From positions 37,856-101,855 of the forward strand of contig CAYXIO010000006.1 of assembly GCA_964465125.1 (NCBI GenBank): DNA of 64,000 bases, written 5' to 3'. The notes beneath the pieces were generated by a model. It ran no database searches, was not told where the DNA came from, and saw nothing but the letters and a program-made list of their open reading frames with translations. Made by a program: the position numbers and the translations under genes. Origin of the DNA: CAYOHG01 sp964465125. GTDB taxonomy: Bacteria > Planctomycetota > Phycisphaerae > UBA1845 > Fen-1342. This document shows positions 48,862 to 57,430 of the stretch, in pieces. Position 1 is the first letter of the stretch, and each line of letters starts with the position of its first letter.

Positions 48862-51013
48862 CACGCCGCCGCCTGCTTCGTCCGGTAACCACGCCGCAGC
48901 GCGCCGCCTCGAGCTGCTCACGTCCGCGTGGCCGGCCCTTGCGCTGGGCCTGCTCTGCTACGTCACCACGCTCGGTCACGGGTTCAACTACGACGACATC
49001 CCGATGGTCGAGCAAAACCCGCGCATCCGCGCGCTGGGCGAGGTTCAGAGCATCTGGCTGAGCGACTGGTGGCGGGCTCCGGAAGGGCCAGGACGCGCGC
49101 CGTCGGATCCCTCGCGCGACCTGCTCTATCGCCCGCTGACGCTCTTCTCGTTCGCCTGCAACCACGCGCTGCACGGGCTGCGGCCCTTCGGGTTCCATCT
49201 CGTCAACGTCCTGCTGCACGCGGCCACCTGCGGGCTCGTCTGGCGGTTCGCACATCGGCTGCTGGGGGACCGGCTGATCGCGGCGGCGGCGGCGGCCTGG
49301 TTCGCCGTCCACCCCGTGCATGTCGAGGCGGTCTCGACCATCGTCGGGCGCGCCGAACTGCTGGCGACGCTCTTCGCGCTGCTCGGGCTGGACGCGCTGC
49401 TGCCCGCGCGCGGCTCCCCCGGGCCGGCCCGGCTGGTGCTCGCCGCCGCGAGCCTCCTGGCGGCGCTGCTGTCCAAGGAGTCGGCGGTCAGCGCTCCCGT
49501 GATCGGCTGGCTGCTGCTGTTCTGGCGCTCGCGCGGCGGAGAACGCACGGCCCGCAGCGAAGTGATCCGCATCCTCACCATGCTGACCCCCATGGCGGCC
49601 TACTTCTCGCTGCGCGCGATGGCCCTGGAAGGCGCGCTGCTGCGGCACTCGCCCTACAGCCTGGTGTTCAATCCGCTGGTGGATGCGGCCGGCGGGTCCT
49701 ACGTCGCCGGCGTTCTGATCATCTTCGGTCACTACCTGCGCCTGCTGGTCCTTCCCAACGTGCTCAGCAGCGACTACGGGCTCGGTGTGATCGATCCGCA
49801 CGATCCGTCCGATCCCATGCTCCTGGTCGGCATCGTCGGCGTGCTTGCACTGGGCGCCGCGCTGCTGGGCGGGCGCAGCCGGCACGTCGCGTGGCGGAAC
49901 GTCGCGCTGCTGGTTACGTGCTTCCTGCTCAGCTATACGCTGATTTCCAACCTCGTGATCACCATCGGCGTCTCCGCGGCCGAGCGACTTTTCTACTGGC
50001 CAAGCGTCTTCGCCATCGCCGCGGCCAGCGTTGCGATCGTGAGCGGCTGGCGTCGGGTCGTGGGTGCCACAGCCGCCGCGCGGTCGCCGGTCTGGGCCTG
50101 GGGCGGCGGGCTGGTGCTGCTCGCGCTGGCGGCACGAAGCATGCTGCGTGCGACCGACTGGCAGGACGACCTCACGCTCTTTCGGGCCGACACGGCCGTC
50201 TGGCCGCGCAGCGCGCAGCTCCATTTCGCGCTGGGCCTGCTGCTGGTGCCGGAAATCTACCAGGCCCGCGATCAAGCCAGCCACGCCGCGCTCTTGCAGG
50301 AAGCCGCAACGGCGCTGGATCGGGCGCTGAAGACGTGGCCGCGATTCCCGGCGGCGTTGCGCACCCGCGGCGAGGTCTTCTACCTCGCCGACGACCCGGA
50401 TCGCGCCCGGCAGTACATCGAGACGGCGCTGAACCTCGATCCGAGAGACTTCATCGCGCAGCGCATGCTGCTGCGCCTGCGCCAGCCCGATTCGCAGCCC
50501 GCGTCGCAGTTGGCTGATCTGGCGGCGGCGAAACGCGATACGGACAACGCCGCGCTTCAGATGCGATGGGCGGAAGCGTTGCTCAGCTCCGGCGACGTGG
50601 TCGCCGCACTCGAACCTGCGCGGCGCGCCGCCGAGCTGGAGCCGCGCAATCCCGCCGCGTTGCGGCTCGAAGCTCAGGCGCTGATGCTCAATTCGCAGTC
50701 CGCACCGGCGATCGAGATTCTGCGGCGGGTGCTGCTGCTGGACCCGTCGGATTGGGAGGCCCATGCGAATCTCAGCTCGCTGCTGGCTGAGACCGATCCG
50801 CCCGCCTCGCTGACCCACGCCCAGGACGCCGCCCGGCTTCGCCCGGATGACCTGCGCGTGCGCATCAACCTCGCGGAAGCGCTTGCCGCAAACGGACACA
50901 CGCACGCGGCGCTGGAGGCGTTCCTACGAATCGAACGCGACCTGCCGGCGGGTCATCCATTCACGGCGGCGATCCGCGGCCGGGTCGAGGAGCTTCGTCG
51001 TCGATCGCCGTAG
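48842..51013 (+). CDS. TMTC-like membrane glycosyltransferase-fold protein with TPR repeats
   Basis: 723 residues. An N-terminal GT-C type membrane half has about 10 spans. Its first loop carries the acidic motif GFNYDDIPMVEQNP, and later HPVHVEAVSTIVGRAELLA and SKESAVSAP are the hallmarks shared with TMTC O-mannosyltransferases and bacterial relatives. Residues about 450-715 are TPR repeats (TRGEVFYLADDPDRARQYIE, AHANLSSLLAE). It probably glycosylates exported proteins or lipids; donor and acceptor are unknown. It overlaps the TolC-like gene by 20 bp. Confidence 0.82.
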   Translation: MRPGTGSTPPPASSGNHAAARRLELLTSAWPALALGLLCYVTTLGHGFNYDDIPMVEQNPRIRALGEVQSIWLSDWWRAPEGPGRAPSDPSRDLLYRPLTLFSFACNHALHGLRPFGFHLVNVLLHAATCGLVWRFAHRLLGDRLIAAAAAAWFAVHPVHVEAVSTIVGRAELLATLFALLGLDALLPARGSPGPARLVLAAASLLAALLSKESAVSAPVIGWLLLFWRSRGGERTARSEVIRILTMLTPMAAYFSLRAMALEGALLRHSPYSLVFNPLVDAAGGSYVAGVLIIFGHYLRLLVLPNVLSSDYGLGVIDPHDPSDPMLLVGIVGVLALGAALLGGRSRHVAWRNVALLVTCFLLSYTLISNLVITIGVSAAERLFYWPSVFAIAAASVAIVSGWRRVVGATAAARSPVWAWGGGLVLLALAARSMLRATDWQDDLTLFRADTAVWPRSAQLHFALGLLLVPEIYQARDQASHAALLQEAATALDRALKTWPRFPAALRTRGEVFYLADDPDRARQYIETALNLDPRDFIAQRMLLRLRQPDSQPASQLADLAAAKRDTDNAALQMRWAEALLSSGDVVAALEPARRAAELEPRNPAALRLEAQALMLNSQSAPAIEILRRVLLLDPSDWEAHANLSSLLAETDPPASLTHAQDAARLRPDDLRVRINLAEALAANGHTHAALEAFLRIERDLPAGHPFTAAIRGRVEELRRRSP

Positions 51014-51025
51014 CTGCGGACTGCT

Positions 51026-52414
51026 TCAGGGGAGCGCCCGCGCCAGCCGATTGAGCTCCGCCGCGAGTTGCGACTCGTCCGCGCCGGTCAGGTGTCCGTC
51101 GCGCACGACCCAACGCCCGGACACGACCACACTTTCGGCGCGGGGCGCGTCGCAGAGCACCAGCGCGGCGACCGGATCGTGTGCGACCGCACCCGCCAGC
51201 GCAACATCGTCGGTCCTGAAGATCGCGAAGTCGGAAGCACTGCCCGGATCAAGCCGGCCGAGTTCCTCTCGGTTCAGCACGCTCGCGCCGCCTACGGTTG
51301 CGAGGCGCAGTGCCGTGACAGCGGGTTCGAGCGCCAGCGCGCCCTGCTCCGGCTCGGCGAGCACCTGCCGCAGGCGCATCGCGAGCGTCGTCAGCCTGGC
51401 CTCCGCGAGCAGGTTTCCGCCGTCGTTGCTGCTCGCTCCGTCGACGCCGATGCCCACCCGCGCGCCGGCATCGAGCAGCTCGCGGACCGGCGCCAGCCCG
51501 CTGCCCAGGCGCAGGTTGGAGGTCGGGCAGTGCGCAACGCCCGCTCGCGTGGCGGCGATCGTCGCGATCTCGTCCCGGGAAAGGTGTACGCAGTGGGCCA
51601 GGTACACATCCGGTCCGAGGAACCCCAGCTCCTCCAGATAGCGCAGCGGTCGACAGCCGAAACCATCAAGGCAATAGCGCTGCTCGTCGAGCGTTTCCGC
51701 CAGGTGCGTGTGCAGCAAGACGCCGTGGGTGCGCGCCAAGCTCAGCGTGTCGCGGACCAGCTCGCGTGAGACGTTGAAGGGCGAGCAGGGGGCCAGGTCG
51801 ATCCGCCGCATGGCATACGGCCGCGGGTCGTGAAACTGATCGATCATCCGGGCGCTGTCGCGCAGCGCGTCCTCGTCGCTCTCGACGCAGTCGTCGGGCG
51901 GGAGTCCGCCGCGCGCGCGCCCCAGCGTCATGCTTCCGCGGCAGAGATGAAGGCGGATTCCAAGCTCGCTCGCGGCTTCGAGCACGATCTCGGCCTGGAG
52001 GTCCTGTCCGGGCGGAAACAGGTACATGTGATCGCTGGTCGTGGTGCAGCCGTGCAGCAGAAGCTCCGCCAGGCTGACGCGTGCCGCGGCGCGCAGGGCG
52101 TCTCGGGTGAGGCGCCGCCAGTGGGGATAAAGGCGCGTGAGCCACTCGAAGAGCTGGGCGTTCTGCGCCGCCGGCAGACCACGCGTCAGCGATTGAAACA
52201 GGTGGTGGTGCGTGTTGATCAGGCCGGGGATCACGAGGCGATCGGCGCCGGGCACAACCAATTCAAACTCGCCGCGTTCGATGCGCATGCGAGCCGCGGC
52301 CGCCGGAACGACGTCGTGCACCTGTTGCTCATCGAAGATGAGGCTGTGTCGCGGCAGCACCTCGAAGCTGTCGAGCCTCGGCCGCACCAGCGTGGCATCG
52401 TGCACGATCTGCAT
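51026..52414 (-). CDS. 8-oxoguanine deaminase-like amidohydrolase
   Basis: 462 residues from ATG 52414. It is a TRZ/ATZ-type metallohydrolase: VIPGLINTHHHLFQSLTRGLP with the HxH motif, GCTTTSDHMYLFP, GSMTLGRARGGLPPDDCVE, LAPCSPFNVSRELV, LHTHLAE, YLAHCVHLS and GIGVDGASSNDG with the metal Asp. This motif series is the one I associate with bacterial 8-oxoguanine deaminases, which salvage or detoxify oxidised guanine; guanine-like or triazine substrates remain possible. It converges with the TMTC-like gene and lies 47 bp downstream of the ABC operon. Confidence 0.82.
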   Translation of the reverse strand: MQIVHDATLVRPRLDSFEVLPRHSLIFDEQQVHDVVPAAAARMRIERGEFELVVPGADRLVIPGLINTHHHLFQSLTRGLPAAQNAQLFEWLTRLYPHWRRLTRDALRAAARVSLAELLLHGCTTTSDHMYLFPPGQDLQAEIVLEAASELGIRLHLCRGSMTLGRARGGLPPDDCVESDEDALRDSARMIDQFHDPRPYAMRRIDLAPCSPFNVSRELVRDTLSLARTHGVLLHTHLAETLDEQRYCLDGFGCRPLRYLEELGFLGPDVYLAHCVHLSRDEIATIAATRAGVAHCPTSNLRLGSGLAPVRELLDAGARVGIGVDGASSNDGGNLLAEARLTTLAMRLRQVLAEPEQGALALEPAVTALRLATVGGASVLNREELGRLDPGSASDFAIFRTDDVALAGAVAHDPVAALVLCDAPRAESVVVSGRWVVRDGHLTGADESQLAAELNRLARALP

Positions 52415-52461
52415 GAGCACAGTGTAGGCGCGGCCGGCCGACGCGCCACGGCGCCGCGCGT

Positions 52462-53286
52462 TCAGGCCGCCGGAATGTCGCGGCGGCAGAAGCGCCAGAG
52501 TCCCACGGACCAGCAGCCGATCGCGACGGCGGCCAGCACGAGCATGTTGTGCAGGGGCCAGCCGGGGCCGCGCACGATGTCGACCGGACGGTAATAGTCG
52601 AGCACTCCGAGAAAGCTGACGGCGCGCATGCTGGGCTGAAACGCCGCGAGGAAGTTCAGCATGAACGAAACGGCCAGCGTCCCGATCACGAGACCGACCG
52701 CCGCCGGACGCCGGCTGGTGAAACTCGACACCAGCAGCGAAAGCCCGCACACCGCCGCGAACAACAGCATCAGGTTCACCACCACGCGGAGCAGCGCGGC
52801 GTGATCGAGCGGCTCGGCGGTGCCGACCAGGCGTTCCGCGGCCGCCAGTCCGCCCCAGGCGGTCAGCGCCATGGCGACGCTCAGCGCCAGCCAGGTGGCC
52901 GAGAGGGAGCAATACAGCGAGGCGCGCGAGATCGGCAGCGAAAACAGCAGGTCGGCGGTGCCGCGGTCGATTTCGCCGACCGGCAGACTCGTGCAGACGG
53001 TCACGATCACGCCCCAGGTGACGATGATCAGGAACGGCGCGACCAGCCCGAGCGACATCAGCGTGGTGGCGCTGATCTCTCCTGAGACATCGAGCCCGGC
53101 CAGCGTCATCAGCAGGGTGCGCAGAAACGGAATCTCCTGCCAGAACTTGAGCAGGCTGGCAGACAGGTCGTGCATCGCCTGCGTGTAGAGCAGCTCGAAC
53201 CCGAACAGCGCGGCCAGCGCAATGCCGATGAGCAGCGCGTTGTCGCGCAGCGCCTGGCGGACGAGCGCCGGCTTGATCAGGCTCAT
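52462..53286 (-). CDS. ABC transporter permease (ABC-2 type)
   Basis: 274 residues with six hydrophobic spans. A DRGTADLLFSLPISRASLY segment is the usual cytoplasmic loop of ABC-2 type permeases (EKxxGTLxxLLxxPxSR). The start overlaps the stop of its ATPase by 4 bp (ATGA). It forms an exporter with the ATPase; the substrate is unknown. Confidence 0.88.
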   Translation of the reverse strand: MSLIKPALVRQALRDNALLIGIALAALFGFELLYTQAMHDLSASLLKFWQEIPFLRTLLMTLAGLDVSGEISATTLMSLGLVAPFLIIVTWGVIVTVCTSLPVGEIDRGTADLLFSLPISRASLYCSLSATWLALSVAMALTAWGGLAAAERLVGTAEPLDHAALLRVVVNLMLLFAAVCGLSLLVSSFTSRRPAAVGLVIGTLAVSFMLNFLAAFQPSMRAVSFLGVLDYYRPVDIVRGPGWPLHNMLVLAAVAIGCWSVGLWRFCRRDIPAA

Positions 53287-54170
53287 GGCTGGGCCTCGTC
53301 CGCGTAGTAGGCCAGGAAGAGCTGCTCGAGGTCGGGCGGGGCGATCGACAGATCGGTGACGGGCTGCTGCGAGAGCCAGCTCAGCAGCGGAGCCAGCGGG
53401 CCGGTCCACGCCCCGCGGATCCGCCCGTCATTCTCGTGCAGCAGCCGCAGTCCCGCCGGCGGGGCCGTCCGCGGCCGAGCCGTATCAAGCTGCACGTCGA
53501 TTCGTCGCACCGCCCGGGCGCGCAGCACCTCGATCCGCGCCTGCTCGATCACGTACCCGTCGCGCAGGATCGCCACTTCGTCGCAAAGCTCCTCGACTTC
53601 GCCGAGCGTGTGGCTCGAGAAGAGCACGGTGCCGCCGCGCTCTGCGAACGCGCGCAGCTCGGCATACAGCGCGGCCTGCATCAGCGGGTCGAGCGCGGTG
53701 GTCGGCTCGTCGAGAATGAGCAGCTCGGGATCGTGCATGAGCGCCTGGATCAGGCCGAGCTTCTGCTTCATGCCGCGCGAGTAATTGCGGACGCGCTTGT
53801 CGAGGTCCAGGTCGAGCCGGTCCGCCAGCCGCCGGATCGCGCCGCCCGCGTCGATGCCGCGCGCTTCCGCGAAGAATTCCAGCGTCCTTCGGCCGGTGAG
53901 ATGGGAGTAGAAGCGGACATCTCCGGGCAGATAGCCGATGCGCGCCCGAATGAGCGGACCCGCGCGCCAGGCGTCCTGTTCCAACACGCGCGCTTCGCCG
54001 GCCGTGGCTCGAAGCAGACCCGTCAGAATTCGGATCAGCGTCGTCTTGCCGGCCCCGTTGGGGCCGAGGAAGCCGTAGAGCGCGCCGCGCGGCACTTCCA
54101 GCCCGATGCCGTGCAGCACCTCGACGGCGCCGTAGTGCTTGCGCAGCTCGCGGACGACAATCGGACTCAT
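53283..54170 (-). CDS. ABC transporter ATP-binding protein
   Basis: 295 residues from the ATG that overlaps the upstream stop. Walker A GPNGAGKT is at 36-43, signature YSRGMKQK at 130-137, Walker B LLILDEPTTALDP, and the switch His in FSSHTLGEVEELCD. A C-terminal accessory domain of about 85 residues follows, as in ABC-2 (CcmA/NatA-type) ATPases. Partner of the adjacent permease. Confidence 0.95.
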   Translation of the reverse strand: MSPIVVRELRKHYGAVEVLHGIGLEVPRGALYGFLGPNGAGKTTLIRILTGLLRATAGEARVLEQDAWRAGPLIRARIGYLPGDVRFYSHLTGRRTLEFFAEARGIDAGGAIRRLADRLDLDLDKRVRNYSRGMKQKLGLIQALMHDPELLILDEPTTALDPLMQAALYAELRAFAERGGTVLFSSHTLGEVEELCDEVAILRDGYVIEQARIEVLRARAVRRIDVQLDTARPRTAPPAGLRLLHENDGRIRGAWTGPLAPLLSWLSQQPVTDLSIAPPDLEQLFLAYYADEAQP

Positions 54171-54778
54171 GCCGCATCGCGACCGGGCGGTCGCTCCGTG
54201 CCGGCCCGGCGTCTCCGCCACGCGTGGATTCCCAGCAGGAGCGCGAAGACCAGCGCGAGCCCCACGAGCAGCTCATACTGCTCCGAGCGCGTCGGCGGAC
54301 TGGGAAGCTCGACTCCACCGACGATGAGCTCGCTGTTGTCGCTGAATCGCACGGTGACTTTCCCCGCGCGGCGCAGCGCTCCGACCTTGGCGAGCCGCAT
54401 GCCGAACTCCGCCGACGCGCCCGGCTCGATTCCCTTTCGTCCGGTTTCCACCGTCGCGCGACACACGCCGGGCAGGTCCCGCGCGCCGGCTTGCTGGAGG
54501 TTCGTGCAATCGGGAGTCCAGCCCGGCGGGTAGTGAAACGTGTCGGCGTTGTAGTGCGGGAACTCGATCGCGACGATCGGGAGCGCGCCCTGGTTGGTGA
54601 TCGTCCAGGTGTAGTTCTGCCCGGTGACGTCGGCGCCGCCGGTGATCGTCACGTCCGCGTTTTGCGCCAAGCCGGGCGGCGGCATCAGCCACAAAGCGAC
54701 CAGCAGGCCGACACGGCGCGCGGTGGCGAACCAGGCCGCCGCCAAACGAATCGGGCTAGAGCAGCAGCAAGGGTGCAT
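54167..54778 (-). CDS. Exported, C-terminally anchored protein of unknown function
   Basis: 203 residues. A signal peptide (LLVALWLMPPPGLAQ) is followed by a beta-rich domain (ADVTGQNYTWTITNQGALPIVAIEFPHYNAD, then GIEPGASAEFGMRL and KVTVRFSDNSE) that resembles an immunoglobulin-like fold with two Cys (CTNLQQ, GVCRAT). A C-terminal membrane helix LLVGLALVFALLLGIHAW and a basic tail end the chain. Overlaps at both ends (with the pyrophosphorylase and the ATPase) suggest it is an extracytoplasmic accessory of this exporter. I do not recognise a named family. Confidence 0.7.
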   Translation of the reverse strand: MHPCCCSSPIRLAAAWFATARRVGLLVALWLMPPPGLAQNADVTITGGADVTGQNYTWTITNQGALPIVAIEFPHYNADTFHYPPGWTPDCTNLQQAGARDLPGVCRATVETGRKGIEPGASAEFGMRLAKVGALRRAGKVTVRFSDNSELIVGGVELPSPPTRSEQYELLVGLALVFALLLGIHAWRRRRAGTERPPGRDAA

Positions 54779-56189
54779 CCTGGAATCCTAGCGCGCGGCT
54801 GCTCAGCCGCGCTTTCAGGTCGTCGGCGTCCAGCGCGTACGCCGGGCTGATCTCGATCGGCCGGATGGGCTCGCCCGACGCGTCGCGCCGAATCGCTACG
54901 CCGGCGGCGTCGAGCCAGCGGGCCGCCCGGCAAATCAGGTCACGCCGCGTGGTCGCGGGCGAATCGGCGCCGGCCGCGTTCTTGACCGGCGAGAATTCCT
55001 CCTCGCGGCGGGTGTAGAGCACGAGCGGGTTCTTCGCCATGGGTATCGCGTCGAATACAAACTGCTCCAGCTTGATGACGTTGGGGCGCTGCGGATCGAC
55101 GCGCCCGCCGCTCGAGTCGATGATCGCGACCTTCTTCTCGGCGCGGTGCCAGCCCAGCTCCACCTGCGAGCCGGCGGTCGTCAGCCGCTCCACAAAGCCG
55201 CGGTCCAGCACGTGAACGGCGATGCTGCCTGCGTCGAACCGGCGGCTGCCGTCGGGATGGCGCTGCGTTGCGAGCTCATCCGGCAGGTCGCTGTATTCGA
55301 GCACCGTTAGCCTGCCGTCGGACAGCGCGAAGATGCCGACGCGCTCAAAGTCGTCGGACTTGTGCACCGCCTTGCTGGACATTTCCGATTCGAGCAGCAG
55401 GTGCAGCCCGAGGAAGTGCGGATCGATCGCCTTGACCAGCGGATTGTCGACCTGAAAGTAGCTGATCGTATCGATGCCCCGCCGGCGCATGTCCTGAAGC
55501 GAGCCGCTTGCCGCCAGCGCGCGCAGGCTCCCGCCGTGCCCGTCCGGCGAGAGCGCGACGCGATGTCGCTCGGTCATCGCGATTCGTCCGTCGGGCGTGA
55601 AGGCCGGCATCTCGGCCTGCTGGAAGAACCGCACGTTCTCGCGCGGCAGCCCGAAGAAGCCGTTCTGCTCGAAGAACGCGCGCGTGGCGGCGTCGTTGCC
55701 GGAGCTGGTCATCAGGTACCAGCGGACATGGCGGCCGTACCGCCGCTCGACGCCCAGCAGGTATTCGGCGAACAGTTGAAACAGCGGCGCGTTGCGGATG
55801 GGGCTGATCGGGTAGGCACCCTTGGGTCCGTCATAGCCGAGGCGGGTTCCCTGGCCGCCCGCGACGGTGAAGGCGGCGACGCGGCCCGCGCGGATCGCCG
55901 TCTCACCCGCCGCCCGGGCGCGCGCGTAAAGCTCGACCTTGTCGCCGGCCGGGGTCTCCGCGAAGGTCGTGGGCGGCAGCAGCTTGTGCGCGGTCGGCGG
56001 CGCGGGTTTGGATCGGACCAGACGCTCGATCAGCGGGGCGCAGCGGTCCAGGTCGACCCGGTCGAGATCGTCGAGCAGCTCGGTTCGCTGCGCGTCGCTG
56101 AGCGCGTCCCAGAACTGGAGCACATGGCTCTGGCCGTGGCGTTCCAGCCGTGCCTGATGGGCCTGGAATCGGTCGTAATGCGTGGTCAT
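54756..56189 (-). CDS. UTP-dependent sugar-1-phosphate uridylyltransferase (UAP1/AGX type)
   Basis: 477 residues from an ATG preceded by GAGG 7 nt away. The signature AGGQGTRLGYDGPKGAYPI (from 110) is that of eukaryote-type UDP-GlcNAc pyrophosphorylases, and the MTSSGNDAATRAFFE, PDGHGGSLRAL and ISYFQVDNPLVK segments also fit. It makes UDP-GlcNAc or a related UDP-sugar. Bacteria usually use the unrelated GlmU, so this may be an additional route. It overlaps the small membrane-protein gene by 23 bp. Confidence 0.88.
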   Translation of the reverse strand: MTTHYDRFQAHQARLERHGQSHVLQFWDALSDAQRTELLDDLDRVDLDRCAPLIERLVRSKPAPPTAHKLLPPTTFAETPAGDKVELYARARAAGETAIRAGRVAAFTVAGGQGTRLGYDGPKGAYPISPIRNAPLFQLFAEYLLGVERRYGRHVRWYLMTSSGNDAATRAFFEQNGFFGLPRENVRFFQQAEMPAFTPDGRIAMTERHRVALSPDGHGGSLRALAASGSLQDMRRRGIDTISYFQVDNPLVKAIDPHFLGLHLLLESEMSSKAVHKSDDFERVGIFALSDGRLTVLEYSDLPDELATQRHPDGSRRFDAGSIAVHVLDRGFVERLTTAGSQVELGWHRAEKKVAIIDSSGGRVDPQRPNVIKLEQFVFDAIPMAKNPLVLYTRREEEFSPVKNAAGADSPATTRRDLICRAARWLDAAGVAIRRDASGEPIRPIEISPAYALDADDLKARLSSRALGFQDAPLLLL

Positions 56190-56244
56190 CGGGAGTCCTC
56201 GGCGCGTCAACGCACGGCCGGCAGCAAGCCGATAGAGACTAGCG

Positions 56245-57288
56245 ATGCGCGAGAATCCGGTCAAAGGCGAGGAAGGACGGATCAGCCGCAGAGGCGTGCT
56301 GGCGGCAGCCGGAGCCGCGACCCTCGGGCTGCTGGCGGGAGCCGGACCGCCGCCGGAGTCGGTGGCGACCGAGCCGAAGCCGGACGCACAGTCGCGTCCT
56401 GCGCTCGAACCGCTCAATCCTCCCCCCTGGTGGCTGACCGAGCTTGGTCCTCGCTCGCGCGTGGTTGAAGTCGCGTCGCCGGACGTGCTGCACGGACCCA
56501 AGGTCGATCCGATTCTGCTCCGCGATACGTTCGACATGGGGTTGAGGCAGCTCACAGACAGCCCCAGCTCCGCCGCCGCCTGGCGCGCCGCGTTGGGCGA
56601 ACGCCGGAAGATCGTCGTCAAGTTCAATTCGGTGGCGGCGGATATTGTCGGAACGAACGAGCCGTTGGCGCGGGTGATCGTCGAGAGCCTCGGGGATGCC
56701 GGATGGCCGCCCGAGCAGGTTGCGCTGATCGAGACGCCCGCCTACGTCGCGGTGGATTTGCGCACGACCCGAGCGGCTTCCGGCTGGGGTGCGCCGATCA
56801 CGGTCGGCGGCCGCCAGGAGCAGCTCGCTCAGTATCTGTATGACGCCGACGCGATCATCAGCGTCGGGCTGCTCAAGACGCACCAGATGGCCGGCATGTC
56901 CGGCGTGATGAAAAACCTCTCTCACGCGCTGATGCGGCGTCCGGCGCTGTATCACGCTGACGGCTGCTCGCCGTTCGTCGGGCAGGTAATCGGCGCGCCG
57001 GCGGTGGCCGGCCGACTTCGTCTGAACGTCCTGAATGCGATCCGCGTGGTGGCCCGCAACGGGCCGGACGCGACCCGCGAGGATGTATTCAGCTACGGCA
57101 GCGTCCTGCTGGCCTTCGATCCGCTGGCGATCGACTGGGTCGGCCGGTCCATTCTGTCCGAGGTCCGCCACGAGCACGAGCTCGACAGCTCGATCAAGGT
57201 CGCCTACCTGGATTCGGCGGCGGTGCTGGGGCTGGGCCGCTGGCTGCCGTCCGAGGTGGACCGGCAACGGCTCCTCGCGTCGAGCTGA
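56245..57288 (+). CDS. DUF362 protein with twin-arginine signal
   Basis: 347 residues. The N-terminus has a Tat motif SRRGVLAAAGAATLGLLAG. The DUF362 core follows: IVVKFNSVAADI, IISVGLLKTHQMAGMSGVMKNL and LAFDPLAIDWVG. The family is often fused to ferredoxin modules and suspected in cofactor or redox functions, but only one Cys (HADGC) is present, so no iron-sulfur cluster is predicted. Divergent from the pyrophosphorylase, 55-bp gap. Confidence 0.82.
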   Translation: MRENPVKGEEGRISRRGVLAAAGAATLGLLAGAGPPPESVATEPKPDAQSRPALEPLNPPPWWLTELGPRSRVVEVASPDVLHGPKVDPILLRDTFDMGLRQLTDSPSSAAAWRAALGERRKIVVKFNSVAADIVGTNEPLARVIVESLGDAGWPPEQVALIETPAYVAVDLRTTRAASGWGAPITVGGRQEQLAQYLYDADAIISVGLLKTHQMAGMSGVMKNLSHALMRRPALYHADGCSPFVGQVIGAPAVAGRLRLNVLNAIRVVARNGPDATREDVFSYGSVLLAFDPLAIDWVGRSILSEVRHEHELDSSIKVAYLDSAAVLGLGRWLPSEVDRQRLLASS

Positions 57289-57303
57289 AACCCGGCGATC
57301 GTC

Positions 57304-57354
57304 GCCCGATCCGGGCTTCCCTTCGCCTCGCGCGAGCGCACGATTCCGTCGTGC
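57304..57354 (+). terminator. Weak tandem hairpins after the DUF362 gene
   Basis: GCCCG-ATC-CGGGC (57304-57316) is followed by CTTCCCTT, and GCACGA-TTCCG-TCGTGC at 57338-57354. Stems are short and the T-tract is poor, so termination is only possible. Confidence 0.3.
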
Positions 57355-57396
57355 TCGTGCGCGCGCACGAATCCGAATCCGTTAAGCGCGTTCAGC

Positions 57397-57424
57397 TTGA
57401 CATGCGGGCGGGATGTCGTAGACT
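57397..57424 (+). promoter_or_regulatory. Promoter for the pseudopilin-1 leader
   Basis: TTGACA (57397-57402), a 16-bp spacer and TAGACT (57419-57424): perfect -35 and 4 of 6 at -10. The predicted start near 57431 leaves a leader of about 446 nt. Confidence 0.55.
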
Positions 57425-57430
57425 TCTAAG

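Noticed and set aside
48761..50905. Long minus-strand open frame opposite the TMTC-like gene
   Set aside because: Low-complexity Arg/Gln translation and no start signal; the plus strand has clear TM and TPR patterns.
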